A stretch of 40,208 bases of DNA, taken from the NCBI GenBank assembly GCA_035552595.1, contig DASZKZ010000059.1, forward strand, positions 1-40,208, in the 5' to 3' direction. Positions 7,301 through 15,649 of this stretch are shown one piece after another. The first letter of the stretch is position 1. Every line of letters starts with the position of its first letter. Source of the DNA: Aeolococcus sp035552595 (GTDB lineage: Bacteria > Chloroflexota > Dormibacteria > Aeolococcales > Aeolococcaceae). The translations under genes were made by a program, and so were the position numbers. Below the pieces are notes generated by a model. That model was given only the letters and a program-made list of their open reading frames with translations, was not told the origin of the DNA and did not search any database.

Positions 7301-8422
7301 GTGGTGAGCCGTGGCGGCGCGGGTCCGCCGCTGGCCGTCTGTGCGCCCAACGCGTTCAAGGGCACCATCGCCGCGTCCGCGGCGGCGGACGCGCTGGCTC
7401 GGGGCGTGGCCGACGCCGGCTGGACGGCGCGGCGCGCCCCCACCGCCGACGGCGGTGACGGCACCCTCGACGTCCTCCTCGCCGCCGCGGGGAAGTCGGC
7501 GCGCGTGCAGGAGGTGCGCGTCACCGGGCCGCTGGGGCGGCCCCGGCTCGCCCGGCTGGGCTGGATCGGCCCGGATCTCGCCGTCGTCGAGATGGCCGAG
7601 GCGGCGGGGCTGCGCCTGCTCGGGGCCCGCCGCGATCCGTTGCGAGCGAGCAGCCGCGGCGCGGGAGAGCTCATCACCGCCGCCCTCGACGGCGGTGCCC
7701 GGCGGATCGTCATCGGTGTCGGCGGCAGTGCCTCGACGGACGGGGGGGCGGGGATCCTCGCCGCGCTGGGGGCCCGGCTTCTCGATGCCCGAGGCCGAGC
7801 CGCCGGCGAGGGCGGCGGCGCGCTGGCGGCCATCGCCTCTGTCGACCTCGCCTCCGTCGACCGGCGCCTGGGCGGGGTCGCCCTCGAGGTCGCCGTCGAT
7901 GTGCGCAGCCCGCTCTTCGGTCCCCACGGCGCCGCCCGGGTGTTCGCCCCCCAGAAGGGCGCGGACGCCGGCGCGGTGGCTCACCTCGACGCCGGGCTGC
8001 GCCACCTCGCCGCACTGGTCGAGAGCGCGACCGGCGTGCCTGGCCTGGCCGGGCTGCCCGGAGCCGGGGCGGCCGGGGGCGCCGGCTTCGCTCTGGCCGC
8101 GCTCGGGGCCCGGCTGGTGGGAGGGGCCGGCCTGGTGTGCGACCAGGTCGGCCTCGACGCGGCCATGGCGGGGACGGCGCTGGTGATCACGGGAGAGGGC
8201 CGCCTCGACCACCAGACGGCCACCGGCAAGGCCCCGGCGGAGGTGGCCGCCCGGGCGCTGCGGGCCCGTATCCCGTGCGTCGCGGTGTGTGGATCAGTGG
8301 ACGGCGGCGAGAACCTGTTCAGCGCCACCATCGCCCTCGACCGTCTCGGCGACGATCCGGCGCGCCACGTCCGCCGCCTGCTCCGAGTCGCCGCTGCGCA
8401 AGCGGTCGCGCTGATCAAATAG
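7301..8422 (+). CDS. glxK: Glycerate kinase
   Basis: A 373-residue member of the GlxK/GarK glycerate kinase family. The N-terminal signature APNAFKGTIAASAAADALARG and the ADGGDGTLDVL segment are clear, as are the GVGGSASTDGGAG glycine-rich loop and ITGEGRLDHQTATGKAP near the C-terminus. The enzyme phosphorylates D-glycerate with ATP (2- or 3-phosphoglycerate product depending on subtype) and feeds glyoxylate or photorespiratory-type carbon into glycolysis. The GTG start at 7301 is 4 bases after the sigma factor stop, so the two are likely co-transcribed; a functional link is not evident. The gene is followed by a structured intergenic element. Confidence 0.88.
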   Translation: MVSRGGAGPPLAVCAPNAFKGTIAASAAADALARGVADAGWTARRAPTADGGDGTLDVLLAAAGKSARVQEVRVTGPLGRPRLARLGWIGPDLAVVEMAEAAGLRLLGARRDPLRASSRGAGELITAALDGGARRIVIGVGGSASTDGGAGILAALGARLLDARGRAAGEGGGALAAIASVDLASVDRRLGGVALEVAVDVRSPLFGPHGAARVFAPQKGADAGAVAHLDAGLRHLAALVESATGVPGLAGLPGAGAAGGAGFALAALGARLVGGAGLVCDQVGLDAAMAGTALVITGEGRLDHQTATGKAPAEVAARALRARIPCVAVCGSVDGGENLFSATIALDRLGDDPARHVRRLLRVAAAQAVALIK

Positions 8423-8476
8423 CACCCATCCCGTCGCGAAGCGAGCCGGCGCGCGAGGCGCGCCGAGGAGTGGGTG
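8423..8476. repeat. Branched inverted-repeat element downstream of glycerate kinase
   Basis: An outer stem CACCCA (8423-8428) pairs with TGGGTG (8471-8476). It encloses two hairpins: TCGC-GAA-GCGA (8434-8444) and GGCGCGC-GAG-GCGCGCC (8448-8464, seven perfect pairs, three-base loop). Together they can fold as a three-way branched structure. It begins directly after the glycerate kinase stop codon and could act as a transcript 3' end, a REP-like repeat or a small structured RNA. There is no U-tract after it. Confidence 0.5.
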
Positions 8477-8505
8477 AATGAGGGCGAATTGACTTCGACC
8501 TCATG

Positions 8506-8528
8506 AGGGCGAGGATCTGCCTCGCCCT
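8506..8528 (-). terminator. Hairpin at the ilvE stop codon
   Basis: A nine-base-pair perfect stem, AGGGCGAGG with CCTCGCCCT, and a five-base loop. The TAG stop of ilvE (8527-8529) lies at the edge of the stem. It is placed as a terminator for ilvE on the minus strand, although no run of U follows, as is common in GC-rich genomes. Confidence 0.5.
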
Positions 8529-9486
8529 ATAAAGCCGGCGAAAGCCACTCCGCGTACTTGTCGTTGTTGCCGCTCACCACATCCCGATAAAGGTCCTGGA
8601 TCCGCATGGTGACCGGGCCGGGCTCGCCGTCGCCGATGCGGCGCCGGTCGATCTCGATGACGGGCGCCACCTGCGCGCCGGTGCCGCACATGAACACCTC
8701 ATCGGCCACGTACAGCTCGGTGCGGTCGATGGAGCGCTCCACGACGTCGAGGCCCATCTCCTCGCGAGCCAGGTGCATCAGGCCCTGGCGCGTGATCCCC
8801 TCGAGGATGTTGTCGCTGGGTGGGGGGGTGTAGAGGACGCCCTGGCGGACGATGAAGATGTTCTCGGCGCTGCCCTCGGCGACATGTCCTTCCATGGTCA
8901 GCAGGATGGCCTCATCGAATCCCGCCTGGAGAGCCTCGGACTTGGCCAGGGCGCTGTTGACGTAGAGGCCCGTGCACTTGGCGCGCGCCGGGATCATGGT
9001 GTCGTCGACGCGACGCCAGGAGCTCACCAGGCAGCGGATCCCCGAGGTGCCCACGTAGCTGCCCATCGGGCTGGTGCAGATCGCAAAGCTGTCGGGGACG
9101 TCGTGCAGCTTGACGCCGATGATCTCGGCGGCCTTGAAGATGATCGGCCGCACATAGACGTCCTCGCGATACCGATTGCGACGGAGCAGGTCGTGGGTGA
9201 TGGCGCACAGCTCAGGCGTGGACTGGGGGACCTCCATCTGAAGGATGCGAGCGTTGACGCGCATCCGGTCGAAGTGCTCGGCCATGCGCAGCGTGTAGAG
9301 CTGCTCGCGCTCGGCGTTCCAGTACGCGCGGATGCCTTCGAACACGCCCGTCCCGTAGTTGAGCCCATGGGTGAGAAGGCCCACCCTGGCCTCACCATAT
9401 CGGCACACCGCGCCGTTGAACCAGACCCAGGAGCTCTCCAGGCGATCGAGCTGGTCGGATGGTGCGGGCGCGGCGGTCTGAGCCAT
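8527..9486 (-). CDS. ilvE: Branched-chain amino acid aminotransferase
   Basis: A 319-residue fold-type IV PLP aminotransferase. Visible motifs are LNYGTGVFEGIRAYW near the N-terminus, RPIIFKAAEIIG, the PLP-lysine segment ARAKCTGLYVNSALAK, and the cofactor phosphate region DEAILLTMEGHVAEGSAENIF, ending with FMCGTGAQVAPV. It transfers the amino group between glutamate and the 2-oxo acids of leucine, isoleucine and valine in the cytosol. The ATG at 9486 precedes the conserved LESSWVWFNG; the frame stays open to 9783 but overlaps the pckA promoter region. It is divergent from pckA with 166 bases between them, and ends in a hairpin. Confidence 0.9.
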   Translation of the reverse strand: MAQTAAPAPSDQLDRLESSWVWFNGAVCRYGEARVGLLTHGLNYGTGVFEGIRAYWNAEREQLYTLRMAEHFDRMRVNARILQMEVPQSTPELCAITHDLLRRNRYREDVYVRPIIFKAAEIIGVKLHDVPDSFAICTSPMGSYVGTSGIRCLVSSWRRVDDTMIPARAKCTGLYVNSALAKSEALQAGFDEAILLTMEGHVAEGSAENIFIVRQGVLYTPPPSDNILEGITRQGLMHLAREEMGLDVVERSIDRTELYVADEVFMCGTGAQVAPVIEIDRRRIGDGEPGPVTMRIQDLYRDVVSGNNDKYAEWLSPAL

Positions 9487-9563
9487 CTGCAGAGAGAGCG
9501 TACAACCCGGCGGGCCGTGGCGGCGCGCACCCGATGCGCCGCGGGGATGGGCCGGATCCGCTC

Positions 9564-9572
9564 TGATATGCT
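9564..9572 (+). promoter_or_regulatory. Extended -10 promoter of pckA
   Basis: TGA followed by TATGCT forms an extended -10 element, placing the transcription start near 9579 and leaving a leader of about 74 bases with a good Shine-Dalgarno (GGAGGAGTC) before the ATG at 9653. No clear -35 hexamer. Confidence 0.4.
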
Positions 9573-9652
9573 GGCCATTCGTTAACAACCTGGCCGACGT
9601 CGCTCGCACACTGCGGACTGGAAGGGATGCGAGGTCAGGGACTGGAGGAGTC

Positions 9653-11218
9653 ATGACCGACGTTCTCAAGGCCAGCCGTGCGTCGCTGCCACCGGCAGCG
9701 TCGATCCGCTGGAATCCAAGTCCCGGTGAGCTGCGCAAGCTCACCTCGCGGATGGCCAACGCCAGGCTGACAGAGTTCGACAACTACAACGTGCAGACCA
9801 AGGTGGTGTCGCGCAGCAAGAGCAGCACGTACATCGTCACCGACGCACCGGAGGAGCACACCGACCAGACCCTGTCGCGCGAGGTCGGGCGCCATATCGC
9901 CAAGCTCCAGGAGGAGCACATCCGCGATCGCGACATGGTCGTGATCGACGGCTACATCGGCAATGATCCCGAGCACCGCGTGCGCGCCCGTCTCTTCATC
10001 GAGGCCGCCTTCGCCAACATCGCGGGCATGCAGCGCTGGCTCTACTTCGACCACGAGGGCAGGGGCGGAGAGGGCTGGAACGCGGTGCTGACGGTCATCT
10101 ACACCCCCTCCCTCGAGGCGCCCGGCTACCCCGACAACCGGCTCATCGCGGTCGATCTCGACGCCGGCACCACCCGCGTCCTCAACAGCGACTACTTCGG
10201 CGAGTCCAAGAAGGGCGGCCTGCGGATGTGGAACAAGCTCACCTACGACCGCGGCGGCCTCTCCCTGCACGCCGGTTGCAAGGTCGTCCCCACCGCGCGG
10301 GGCGAGCAGTCGATGCTCATCGTCGGGCTCTCCGGCACCGGCAAGACCACCACCACCTTCACGCGCCAGAACGAGTCCAAGCCCGTCCAGGACGACTTCG
10401 TCGCCCTCTACCCGGGCGGCCAGATCGTGGCCACGGAGAACGGCTGCTTCGCCAAGACGTTCGGTCTCGATCCCCAGGACGAGCCCACCATCCACGGTGC
10501 CGTCTGCAAGCCTGAGGCCTACCTCGAGAACGTCTCCATGACGCCGGACGGCACGCTGGATTTCTTCGACACCGCATACACGCAGAACGGCCGCGCCGTG
10601 TTTCGCATGGACGCGCTGGGCTGGCACCGCGACGCTCGCGATGTGAAGCGGGTCAACCAGCTGCTCATCCTCAACCGCAACGAGAACATCATCCCCGCGG
10701 TGGCGCGGCTCAACCGGGAGCAGGCCGCCGCCTACTTCATGCTCGGCGAGACCCAGGGAACCTCAGCGGGCGGCAAGGAGGAGGCGGGCAAGTTCCTCCG
10801 GGTCCCCGGCACCAACCCCTTCTTCCCCCTGCGCCACGAGCAGCAGGGCAACCGCTTCCTCGAGCTGCTCGACAGCTGCGGCTTCGAGGTGTTCCTGCTC
10901 AACACCGGGCGGGTCGGCGGTCCTCCCGACAACGAGAACAGCAAGAAGGTCTCGATCCCCTACTCGAGCGCGGTGGTCAAGGCCATCGCCGAGGGCACGA
11001 TCACGTGGCAGGCCGACCCCGACTTCGGATACGAGGTGGCCACCTCGCTGCCCGGCATCGACGACGCGGAGATCCTTCAGCCGCGCCGCCTCTACGAGCG
11101 CACCGGCCGCCTCGACGAGTACGTCACCATCGTCGAACGGCTGCGCGCGGAGCGCCGCGACTTCCTCGCCAAGTACCCAGGCCTGCGCTCCGAGATCGTC
11201 GACGCCATCACCGCGTGA
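9653..11218 (+). CDS. pckA: Phosphoenolpyruvate carboxykinase (ATP), divergent short form
   Basis: A 521-residue ATP-type PEP carboxykinase. The P-loop GLSGTGKTTTT is at about residues 223-233, preceded by the metal and substrate region LSLHAGCKV, and the N-terminal SRSKSSTYIVTD segment corresponds to the substrate-binding GRSPKDKYIV of E. coli PckA. The kinase-2 segment reads QDDFVAL rather than the usual DDE, so it belongs to a divergent subgroup. The enzyme interconverts oxaloacetate and PEP, linking the TCA cycle to gluconeogenesis. The ATG at 9653 has a strong ribosome binding site. Its 3' end overlaps the 3' end of the convergent F420-dependent reductase by 11 bases. Confidence 0.85.
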   Translation: MTDVLKASRASLPPAASIRWNPSPGELRKLTSRMANARLTEFDNYNVQTKVVSRSKSSTYIVTDAPEEHTDQTLSREVGRHIAKLQEEHIRDRDMVVIDGYIGNDPEHRVRARLFIEAAFANIAGMQRWLYFDHEGRGGEGWNAVLTVIYTPSLEAPGYPDNRLIAVDLDAGTTRVLNSDYFGESKKGGLRMWNKLTYDRGGLSLHAGCKVVPTARGEQSMLIVGLSGTGKTTTTFTRQNESKPVQDDFVALYPGGQIVATENGCFAKTFGLDPQDEPTIHGAVCKPEAYLENVSMTPDGTLDFFDTAYTQNGRAVFRMDALGWHRDARDVKRVNQLLILNRNENIIPAVARLNREQAAAYFMLGETQGTSAGGKEEAGKFLRVPGTNPFFPLRHEQQGNRFLELLDSCGFEVFLLNTGRVGGPPDNENSKKVSIPYSSAVVKAIAEGTITWQADPDFGYEVATSLPGIDDAEILQPRRLYERTGRLDEYVTIVERLRAERRDFLAKYPGLRSEIVDAITA

Positions 11219-11930
11219 GCAGCTCGTCGGGGAGATCGGTGACGCGGATGCCGGTGTGGCGGCCGTAGCGCGAGTTGATGGCGAGCAGGAGCACGGTGAG
11301 CTGCTCGACGTAACGCGAGTTGCGCAGCGGGCCGCCGTCGACCATGCGCACGCCGGCCAGCGAGGCCAGCAGCCCGGCCACAGCTGACTTGGCCGCGGCG
11401 TCGTCCCCGGTGAGGATGATGTCGCTGCCGATGTCGCTCTCCAGGTTCCTCAGGGTGACGAAGCTGAGCGTCTGCAGCGCGCCGACCACTCGCGCTCTCG
11501 GCAGCAGCGCGGCGATCGCCTCGCACGCCGACCCCTCGGGCACGTCGACGTGGCTCGGTCCCTCCCCCTCGACGAAGCGCACCGGCACCACCGTGCTGAC
11601 CACGACCCGCGCAGTGGTGGGCGTGGCCAGGTCGGCGACGACGTCGCGCAATCCCTCGTAGGGGACGGCGATGACCACAACGCCCGCCGCGGCCGCGTCC
11701 ATGTTCAATGCACCGCGAACCTTGCCGTCGACAGACCCGAGCTGCTGCTTGATCGCGGCCGCTGCCTCCGTGGCCTTGGAGGCGACGCGCGAGCCGACCA
11801 CCACCCGGTGCCCGGCTCTGACAAACCTCGCCGCCAGGGCCTTGCCGAGCTTCCCGGTGCCACCGACGATGCCGACCTCCAAGGCTCCGTCAGGCATCGG
11901 TGGCGTCGCCGGGGTCGTCGATCCCTCCAC
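11208..11930 (-). CDS. npdG: F420-dependent NADP reductase
   Basis: A 240-residue dinucleotide-binding protein of the NADPH:F420 oxidoreductase (NpdG/Fno) family. The Rossmann motif GIVGGTGKLGKALAARF is at about residues 19-35, and VVVGSR marks the end of the second strand, suited to NADP phosphate recognition. The region ALQTLSFVTL and the C-terminal helical part match the family. It exchanges hydride between F420H2 and NADP. The start is GTG at 11930 with a near GGAGG, or ATG at 11897; both precede the Rossmann fold. It is divergent from cofC, whose start lies 27 bases away, placing an F420-using enzyme beside F420 biosynthesis. Confidence 0.85.
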   Translation of the reverse strand: MEGSTTPATPPMPDGALEVGIVGGTGKLGKALAARFVRAGHRVVVGSRVASKATEAAAAIKQQLGSVDGKVRGALNMDAAAAGVVVIAVPYEGLRDVVADLATPTTARVVVSTVVPVRFVEGEGPSHVDVPEGSACEAIAALLPRARVVGALQTLSFVTLRNLESDIGSDIILTGDDAAAKSAVAGLLASLAGVRMVDGGPLRNSRYVEQLTVLLLAINSRYGRHTGIRVTDLPDELLTR

Positions 11931-11944
11931 CGCCTCCGCGCATC

Positions 11945-11950
11945 GATGTT
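11945..11950 (+). promoter_or_regulatory. Weak -10 box directly before cofC
   Basis: GATGTT matches the -10 consensus at its key second and last positions and lies exactly six bases before the ATG at 11957, the same spacing as the better boxes elsewhere in this window. Low confidence on its own. Confidence 0.3.
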
Positions 11951-11956
11951 CCTACC

Positions 11957-12586
11957 ATGCTGGCCATGTCCATGCAGACGTTGATCGGTCTCAAGCGGCT
12001 GTCGATCGCCAAGCAGCGGCTCATGCCCCAGCTGACCCCGGCGCAGCGTCGCGACCTCATGCTCGCCATGCTGACCCACGTGACCGTGGTGGCGCGAGCC
12101 GCGGAGCTCGGCCCGGTGGCGCTGGCCACGTCCGAGCCGGACGGCCCCGCTCTGGCCCGATCCCTCGGGGTGGCCGCCATCTCTGACGGCGGTCTGCCCT
12201 GGAACGAGGGCCTGGGGCACGCTCTGCAGCTCGTCGAGGAGCCGCCGGCGGCGGTCCTGTACCTGGCTGGTGACCTGCCGCTGCTGACGGTCGCGGATCT
12301 GCAGGCCTTCGCCAGCAGCGCTCCACCACGTGGAGTGGTGGTGGCGCGAGCTCGCGACCGCGGCACCAACGCCCTGCTCGTGGTTCCACCCGCCGTGCTG
12401 GCGCCCCGGTTCGGCCATCCCCGGAGCTCGGAGGCGCACCAGGCGGCGAGCCACGATCTCGGCCTGGAGTGCGTGGTCGTGGACAGTCCCGGCCTGGCCC
12501 TCGACGTCGACACCATCGAGGACGCCTGGGACGCGGGCGTGGTCCCCCGGCTCATCGAAACAGGTCCTGAGCGCGCTCGCGGATGA
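11957..12586 (+). CDS. cofC: Phosphoenolpyruvate/2-phospholactate guanylyltransferase
   Basis: A 209-residue nucleotidyltransferase of the CofC/FbiD family. The start of the fold is the family pattern LKRLSIAKQRLMPQLTPAQR; SDGGLPWNEGLGHAL, AGDLPLL and ARDRGTNALLV correspond to the GTP- and substrate-binding loops. It activates 2-phospholactate or PEP with GTP to the guanylylated precursor used by CofD in F420 biosynthesis. Which substrate is used cannot be told from sequence alone. ATGs at 11957, 11966 and 11972 are all possible; 11957 is chosen because a -10-like hexamer lies six bases upstream. It converges on cofE with a 35-base overlap of coding ends. Confidence 0.85.
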   Translation: MLAMSMQTLIGLKRLSIAKQRLMPQLTPAQRRDLMLAMLTHVTVVARAAELGPVALATSEPDGPALARSLGVAAISDGGLPWNEGLGHALQLVEEPPAAVLYLAGDLPLLTVADLQAFASSAPPRGVVVARARDRGTNALLVVPPAVLAPRFGHPRSSEAHQAASHDLGLECVVVDSPGLALDVDTIEDAWDAGVVPRLIETGPERARG

Positions 12587-13283
12587 GCGTCTGCGCGCTG
12601 CCCTCGCCGGCGATGGGATATCCGCGGATGATCGCCGTCGGGACGCGCTCGAGCTTGCCGAGCACCAGGTCGGCAGCCGCGGCCAGCTCGTCGGCGACGG
12701 CGATGGCGGTGCTGGCCAGCACGTAGCCGTTGGGGTCGACCTGGCCGAAGAGCTCGAGCAGCGGCGTCAGCCCGCTGGCCCCGATGGCAGTCCCGACGAT
12801 CCCCTCCCGCCAGGCGCGCCCCATGGTGTCGGCGACGATCACCGCCAGCCGCCGGCTGGTGGCGGCCTCCAGCCGGGCGCGAAGCGCTTGCGCCGACGCG
12901 TCGGGATCGCGGGGCAGGAGCACGACCGCGCCCGGGCGCGGTGCGTTCGACCGATCGATGCCGGCGTTGGCGCAGACGAGGCCATGGGCGGTCTCGACAA
13001 CGAAGAGCGGACCCCGCTGGCGGAGCACGTCGCGGCTCTCGCGAAGGATCAGCTCGACCAGGCGTGGGTCCGAATGGCTCCCGGCAAGAGTGTGCGCGCG
13101 TGCTGAGGGTGCCACCGTGTCGAGGTCGACGACACGACCTTCCGACTTGCTCACCGCCTTGTGGGTGACCACGATGACGTCGCCGTCCTGCAGTGGTGGA
13201 GCGCTCTCGAGCACCAGCCGCGCCAGGTCGTCGGCGGCGCCGATCTCGACATCGACCTTGACCGGGATGATCTCGACGGTCAT
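12552..13283 (-). CDS. cofE: Coenzyme F420-0:L-glutamate ligase
   Basis: A 243-residue CofE-family ligase. Recognisable segments are VDVEIGAADDLARLV, GDVIVVTHKAVSKSEGRVVDL, LVCANAGIDRSNAP with the metal-binding Asn/Asp residues, ADTMGRAWREGIVGTAIGASGL, and DELAAAADLVLGKLERVPTAIIRGY. It adds L-glutamate residues to F420-0 with GTP. It is the single-domain form: the nitroreductase-like C-terminal domain found in actinobacterial FbiB is absent. The ATG overlaps the cofD stop by four bases (ATGA), so cofD-cofE is an operon. Confidence 0.9.
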   Translation of the reverse strand: MTVEIIPVKVDVEIGAADDLARLVLESAPPLQDGDVIVVTHKAVSKSEGRVVDLDTVAPSARAHTLAGSHSDPRLVELILRESRDVLRQRGPLFVVETAHGLVCANAGIDRSNAPRPGAVVLLPRDPDASAQALRARLEAATSRRLAVIVADTMGRAWREGIVGTAIGASGLTPLLELFGQVDPNGYVLASTAIAVADELAAAADLVLGKLERVPTAIIRGYPIAGEGSAQTLIRERAQDLFR

Positions 13284-14230
13284 CGCTCCACCGGGATCCC
13301 GGCCGCGCCGAGCGCGCTCACCGCGAGGTGGTGCTTGGCCGCGCCGTCGCGCATGATCGTGTCGGTCACGAACGGCTCGACGCCGAGACGGCGGACGTCG
13401 TCAGCCCGAGCCGCATCGGCATCGTCGATGACCATGGCGTCGATCAGCCCGGCATAGATGCTCGCGACCCCCACTGGAGAGGCCTCGTGTCCCAGCGCGC
13501 CGAGCATGTCCGCCGCCGGGCCGCGCAGGGCCCGGCCGCCCACGATGGGAGTGACGGCAACGCACCTGACGGACCGTGCCCGCAGAGCCTGGCGGATCGC
13601 CGGGACGGCGAGGATCGGGCCGATCGAGATCAGCGGGTTGGAGGGCGCGATGAGGATGGCGTCGGCGGTCGACATCGCCTCCAGCACACCGGGGGCGGGA
13701 CGCGCGTCCCCGGCACCGTCGAAACTGATGCCGAGAACCTCGTCGGAGTGGGCGTTGCGGACGTAGTACGTCTGCAAGTCGATGACGCCCTGCGCGGTGG
13801 TGATGAGAGTGCGGACCTGATCGTTGGTGCAGGGCAGGAGACGGTCGTGGAATCCGAAGGCCGTGGCCAGGCGCGCGGTGACCGCGCTCAGATCGAGCCC
13901 CTCGTGCAGCCACTGGGTGCGCGCCATGTGCAACCCGATGTCCAGATCACCGAGACCGAACCAGGCGTCGGCGCCGAGCCACCGGGCGCGCTCCAGAGCC
14001 CGGGTGCTGTCGCCGCGCACGCCCCAGCCACGCGCCGCGTCGATGGCACCTGTGAGCGTGTAGAGAACCGTGTCGAGATCCGGCGAGATGTGCAGTCCCG
14101 CCACCTCCACGTCGTCACCGACATTGCCGACGATGGTCAGCTCTCTCTGCGGCAGCGCGGAGATGACACCTTCGAGAAAACGTGCGGCGCCGACCCCTCC
14201 GGCCAGGACCACGACGCGAGGCGCGGGCAT
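13280..14230 (-). CDS. cofD: 2-phospho-L-lactate transferase
   Basis: A 316-residue CofD/FbiA family transferase. It begins with VVVLAGGVGAARFLEG, the phosphate-binding loop, followed by NVGDDVEVAGLHISPDLDTVLYTL, and contains IAPSNPLISIGPIL and the C-terminal ADDVRRLGVEPFVTDTIM. It transfers the lactyl- or enolpyruvyl-phosphate moiety from the CofC product to the deazaflavin Fo. The ATG at 14230 has GGAG five bases upstream and begins next to the conserved core; the longer frame to 14269 is unsupported. It leads the cofD-cofE operon and is divergent from an MFS exporter gene with 75 bases between. Confidence 0.92.
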   Translation of the reverse strand: MPAPRVVVLAGGVGAARFLEGVISALPQRELTIVGNVGDDVEVAGLHISPDLDTVLYTLTGAIDAARGWGVRGDSTRALERARWLGADAWFGLGDLDIGLHMARTQWLHEGLDLSAVTARLATAFGFHDRLLPCTNDQVRTLITTAQGVIDLQTYYVRNAHSDEVLGISFDGAGDARPAPGVLEAMSTADAILIAPSNPLISIGPILAVPAIRQALRARSVRCVAVTPIVGGRALRGPAADMLGALGHEASPVGVASIYAGLIDAMVIDDADAARADDVRRLGVEPFVTDTIMRDGAAKHHLAVSALGAAGIPVER

Positions 14231-14271
14231 CTTCACTCCATGATCGAACGGGCAGCAAATTCCCGGCAATC

Positions 14272-14299
14272 ATGACGGCCGACCCTGCGCGGATATCCT
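14272..14299 (+). promoter_or_regulatory. Leaderless promoter of the MFS exporter gene
   Basis: ATGACG (14272-14277) and TATCCT (14294-14299) are separated by 16 bases. The -10 box ends six bases before the GTG start at 14306, so transcription is expected to begin at the start codon. Confidence 0.55.
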
Positions 14300-14305
14300 G
14301 TCGCG

Positions 14306-15610
14306 GTGCCCAGCGCCGGTCGCCGCCTGTCCGCCGCTCTGACCGGCGTGGCTGTCGACATCGGTGCGCTCCGGGAGTCGAGGCCGTTTCGCCGGCTCAC
14401 CGCCGGGCAGCTGGTCTCGCTGATCGGTCGTCAGATCACCGTGGTGGCGGTGCCGTATCAGGTGTACACGCTGACCAGGTCGCCGGTGCTGGTCGGACTG
14501 CTCGGCCTGGCCCAGGTCGTGCCACTGATCAGCGTGTCGCTGGCGGCCGGTGGCCTGCCGGATCGTGTCGACCGCCGCCGCCTGCTCCTGGTGACCCAGG
14601 CCCTGCTGGGACTGTGCTCTCTGGCCCTGCTGGTCGGAGCTCTCGGGCGTCCGCCCGTCGTCTTCCTCTTCATCGTGGTGGCGATCGCGGGCGCAGTGGC
14701 TGCACTGGACTCGCCGACCAGGACCGCGGTCATCCCCAACCTCGTCTCCCGGGATCAGCTCGCCGGGGCGCTCTCCATCAACATCGCGATGTTCCAGACC
14801 ACGCTCATCGCCGGCCCCGCGCTGGGTGGATTGGTGATCGCCCATCTGGGGCTCGCCGCCGCATACCTCGTCGATGTCGCCAGCTTCGCGGCGGCGCTGC
14901 TGGCCATCTGGCTGCTGCCCCCGCAGCCTCCGCACTCGACGCAGCGTGAGACACCCCTGGCCGCGCTGCGGCGGGGGTTCGCGTTCATCCGCCGCCAGCC
15001 GGTGATCCTCGGCGGCTACGCCATGGACCTCAGCGCCATGATCTTCGGGTTGCCCCGGGCGGTGTTCCCGGTGCTGGCCGCGACCACCTTCAGCACCAAC
15101 GCCCAGGGGCTGGGATACCTGTACGCGGCCCCCGGTGTCGGGGCTCTCCTCGCCGCGCTGAGCAGCGGCTGGTTGTCACGCTCCACCCGGCTCGGACGCG
15201 TCGTGGTGCTCTCCATCGTGGTCTGGGGCTTGGCGATCATCGCCTTTGGACTGGCGAGCGCGCTGTGGATGGGACTGCTGCTGCTGGCCGTGGCCGGCGC
15301 TGCCGACTCGTGCAGCGCGGTGTGCCGTCACACGGTCATGCAGTCCCTGACACCCGACGAGCTCCGCGGCCGGCTCACGGTCACGTACTACATGGTGGTG
15401 GTGGGCGGTCCCTTCATCGGCGACCTGGAGGCGGGCGTCGTCGCCGGGGTCACCTCCGCCCGGCTCTCGGTGGTGTCGGGCGGCGTGCTCAGCCTCGTCG
15501 GGCTGGGCGTCGCGGCAGTGGCGTTCCCGCAGGTGTGGCGCTACCGGGGCCGCAGCAGCGGCGCCGCCGCAGCGATGGGCGATGACGCCCTGGCCGGTCC
15601 GCCCGTGTAA
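14306..15610 (+). CDS. MFS exporter (enterobactin-exporter-like)
   Basis: A 434-residue major facilitator with about 12 transmembrane segments. The loop GGLPDRVDRRRLLL between TM2 and TM3 is the conserved MFS motif A, and LDSPTRTAVIPNLVSRDQLAGALS is typical of the EntS/MFS_3 subgroup. Such proteins export siderophores, macrolides or other small hydrophobic molecules; the substrate here is unknown. The start GTG at 14306 lies at the predicted transcription start. It is divergent from cofD and followed 39 bases later by the crotonyl-CoA carboxylase/reductase gene; no siderophore genes are nearby. Confidence 0.82.
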   Translation: MPSAGRRLSAALTGVAVDIGALRESRPFRRLTAGQLVSLIGRQITVVAVPYQVYTLTRSPVLVGLLGLAQVVPLISVSLAAGGLPDRVDRRRLLLVTQALLGLCSLALLVGALGRPPVVFLFIVVAIAGAVAALDSPTRTAVIPNLVSRDQLAGALSINIAMFQTTLIAGPALGGLVIAHLGLAAAYLVDVASFAAALLAIWLLPPQPPHSTQRETPLAALRRGFAFIRRQPVILGGYAMDLSAMIFGLPRAVFPVLAATTFSTNAQGLGYLYAAPGVGALLAALSSGWLSRSTRLGRVVVLSIVVWGLAIIAFGLASALWMGLLLLAVAGAADSCSAVCRHTVMQSLTPDELRGRLTVTYYMVVVGGPFIGDLEAGVVAGVTSARLSVVSGGVLSLVGLGVAAVAFPQVWRYRGRSSGAAAAMGDDALAGPPV

Positions 15611-15649
15611 GGTGCCTGTCCAGCGAGCAGCCCATGGGGAGGCGGATCG

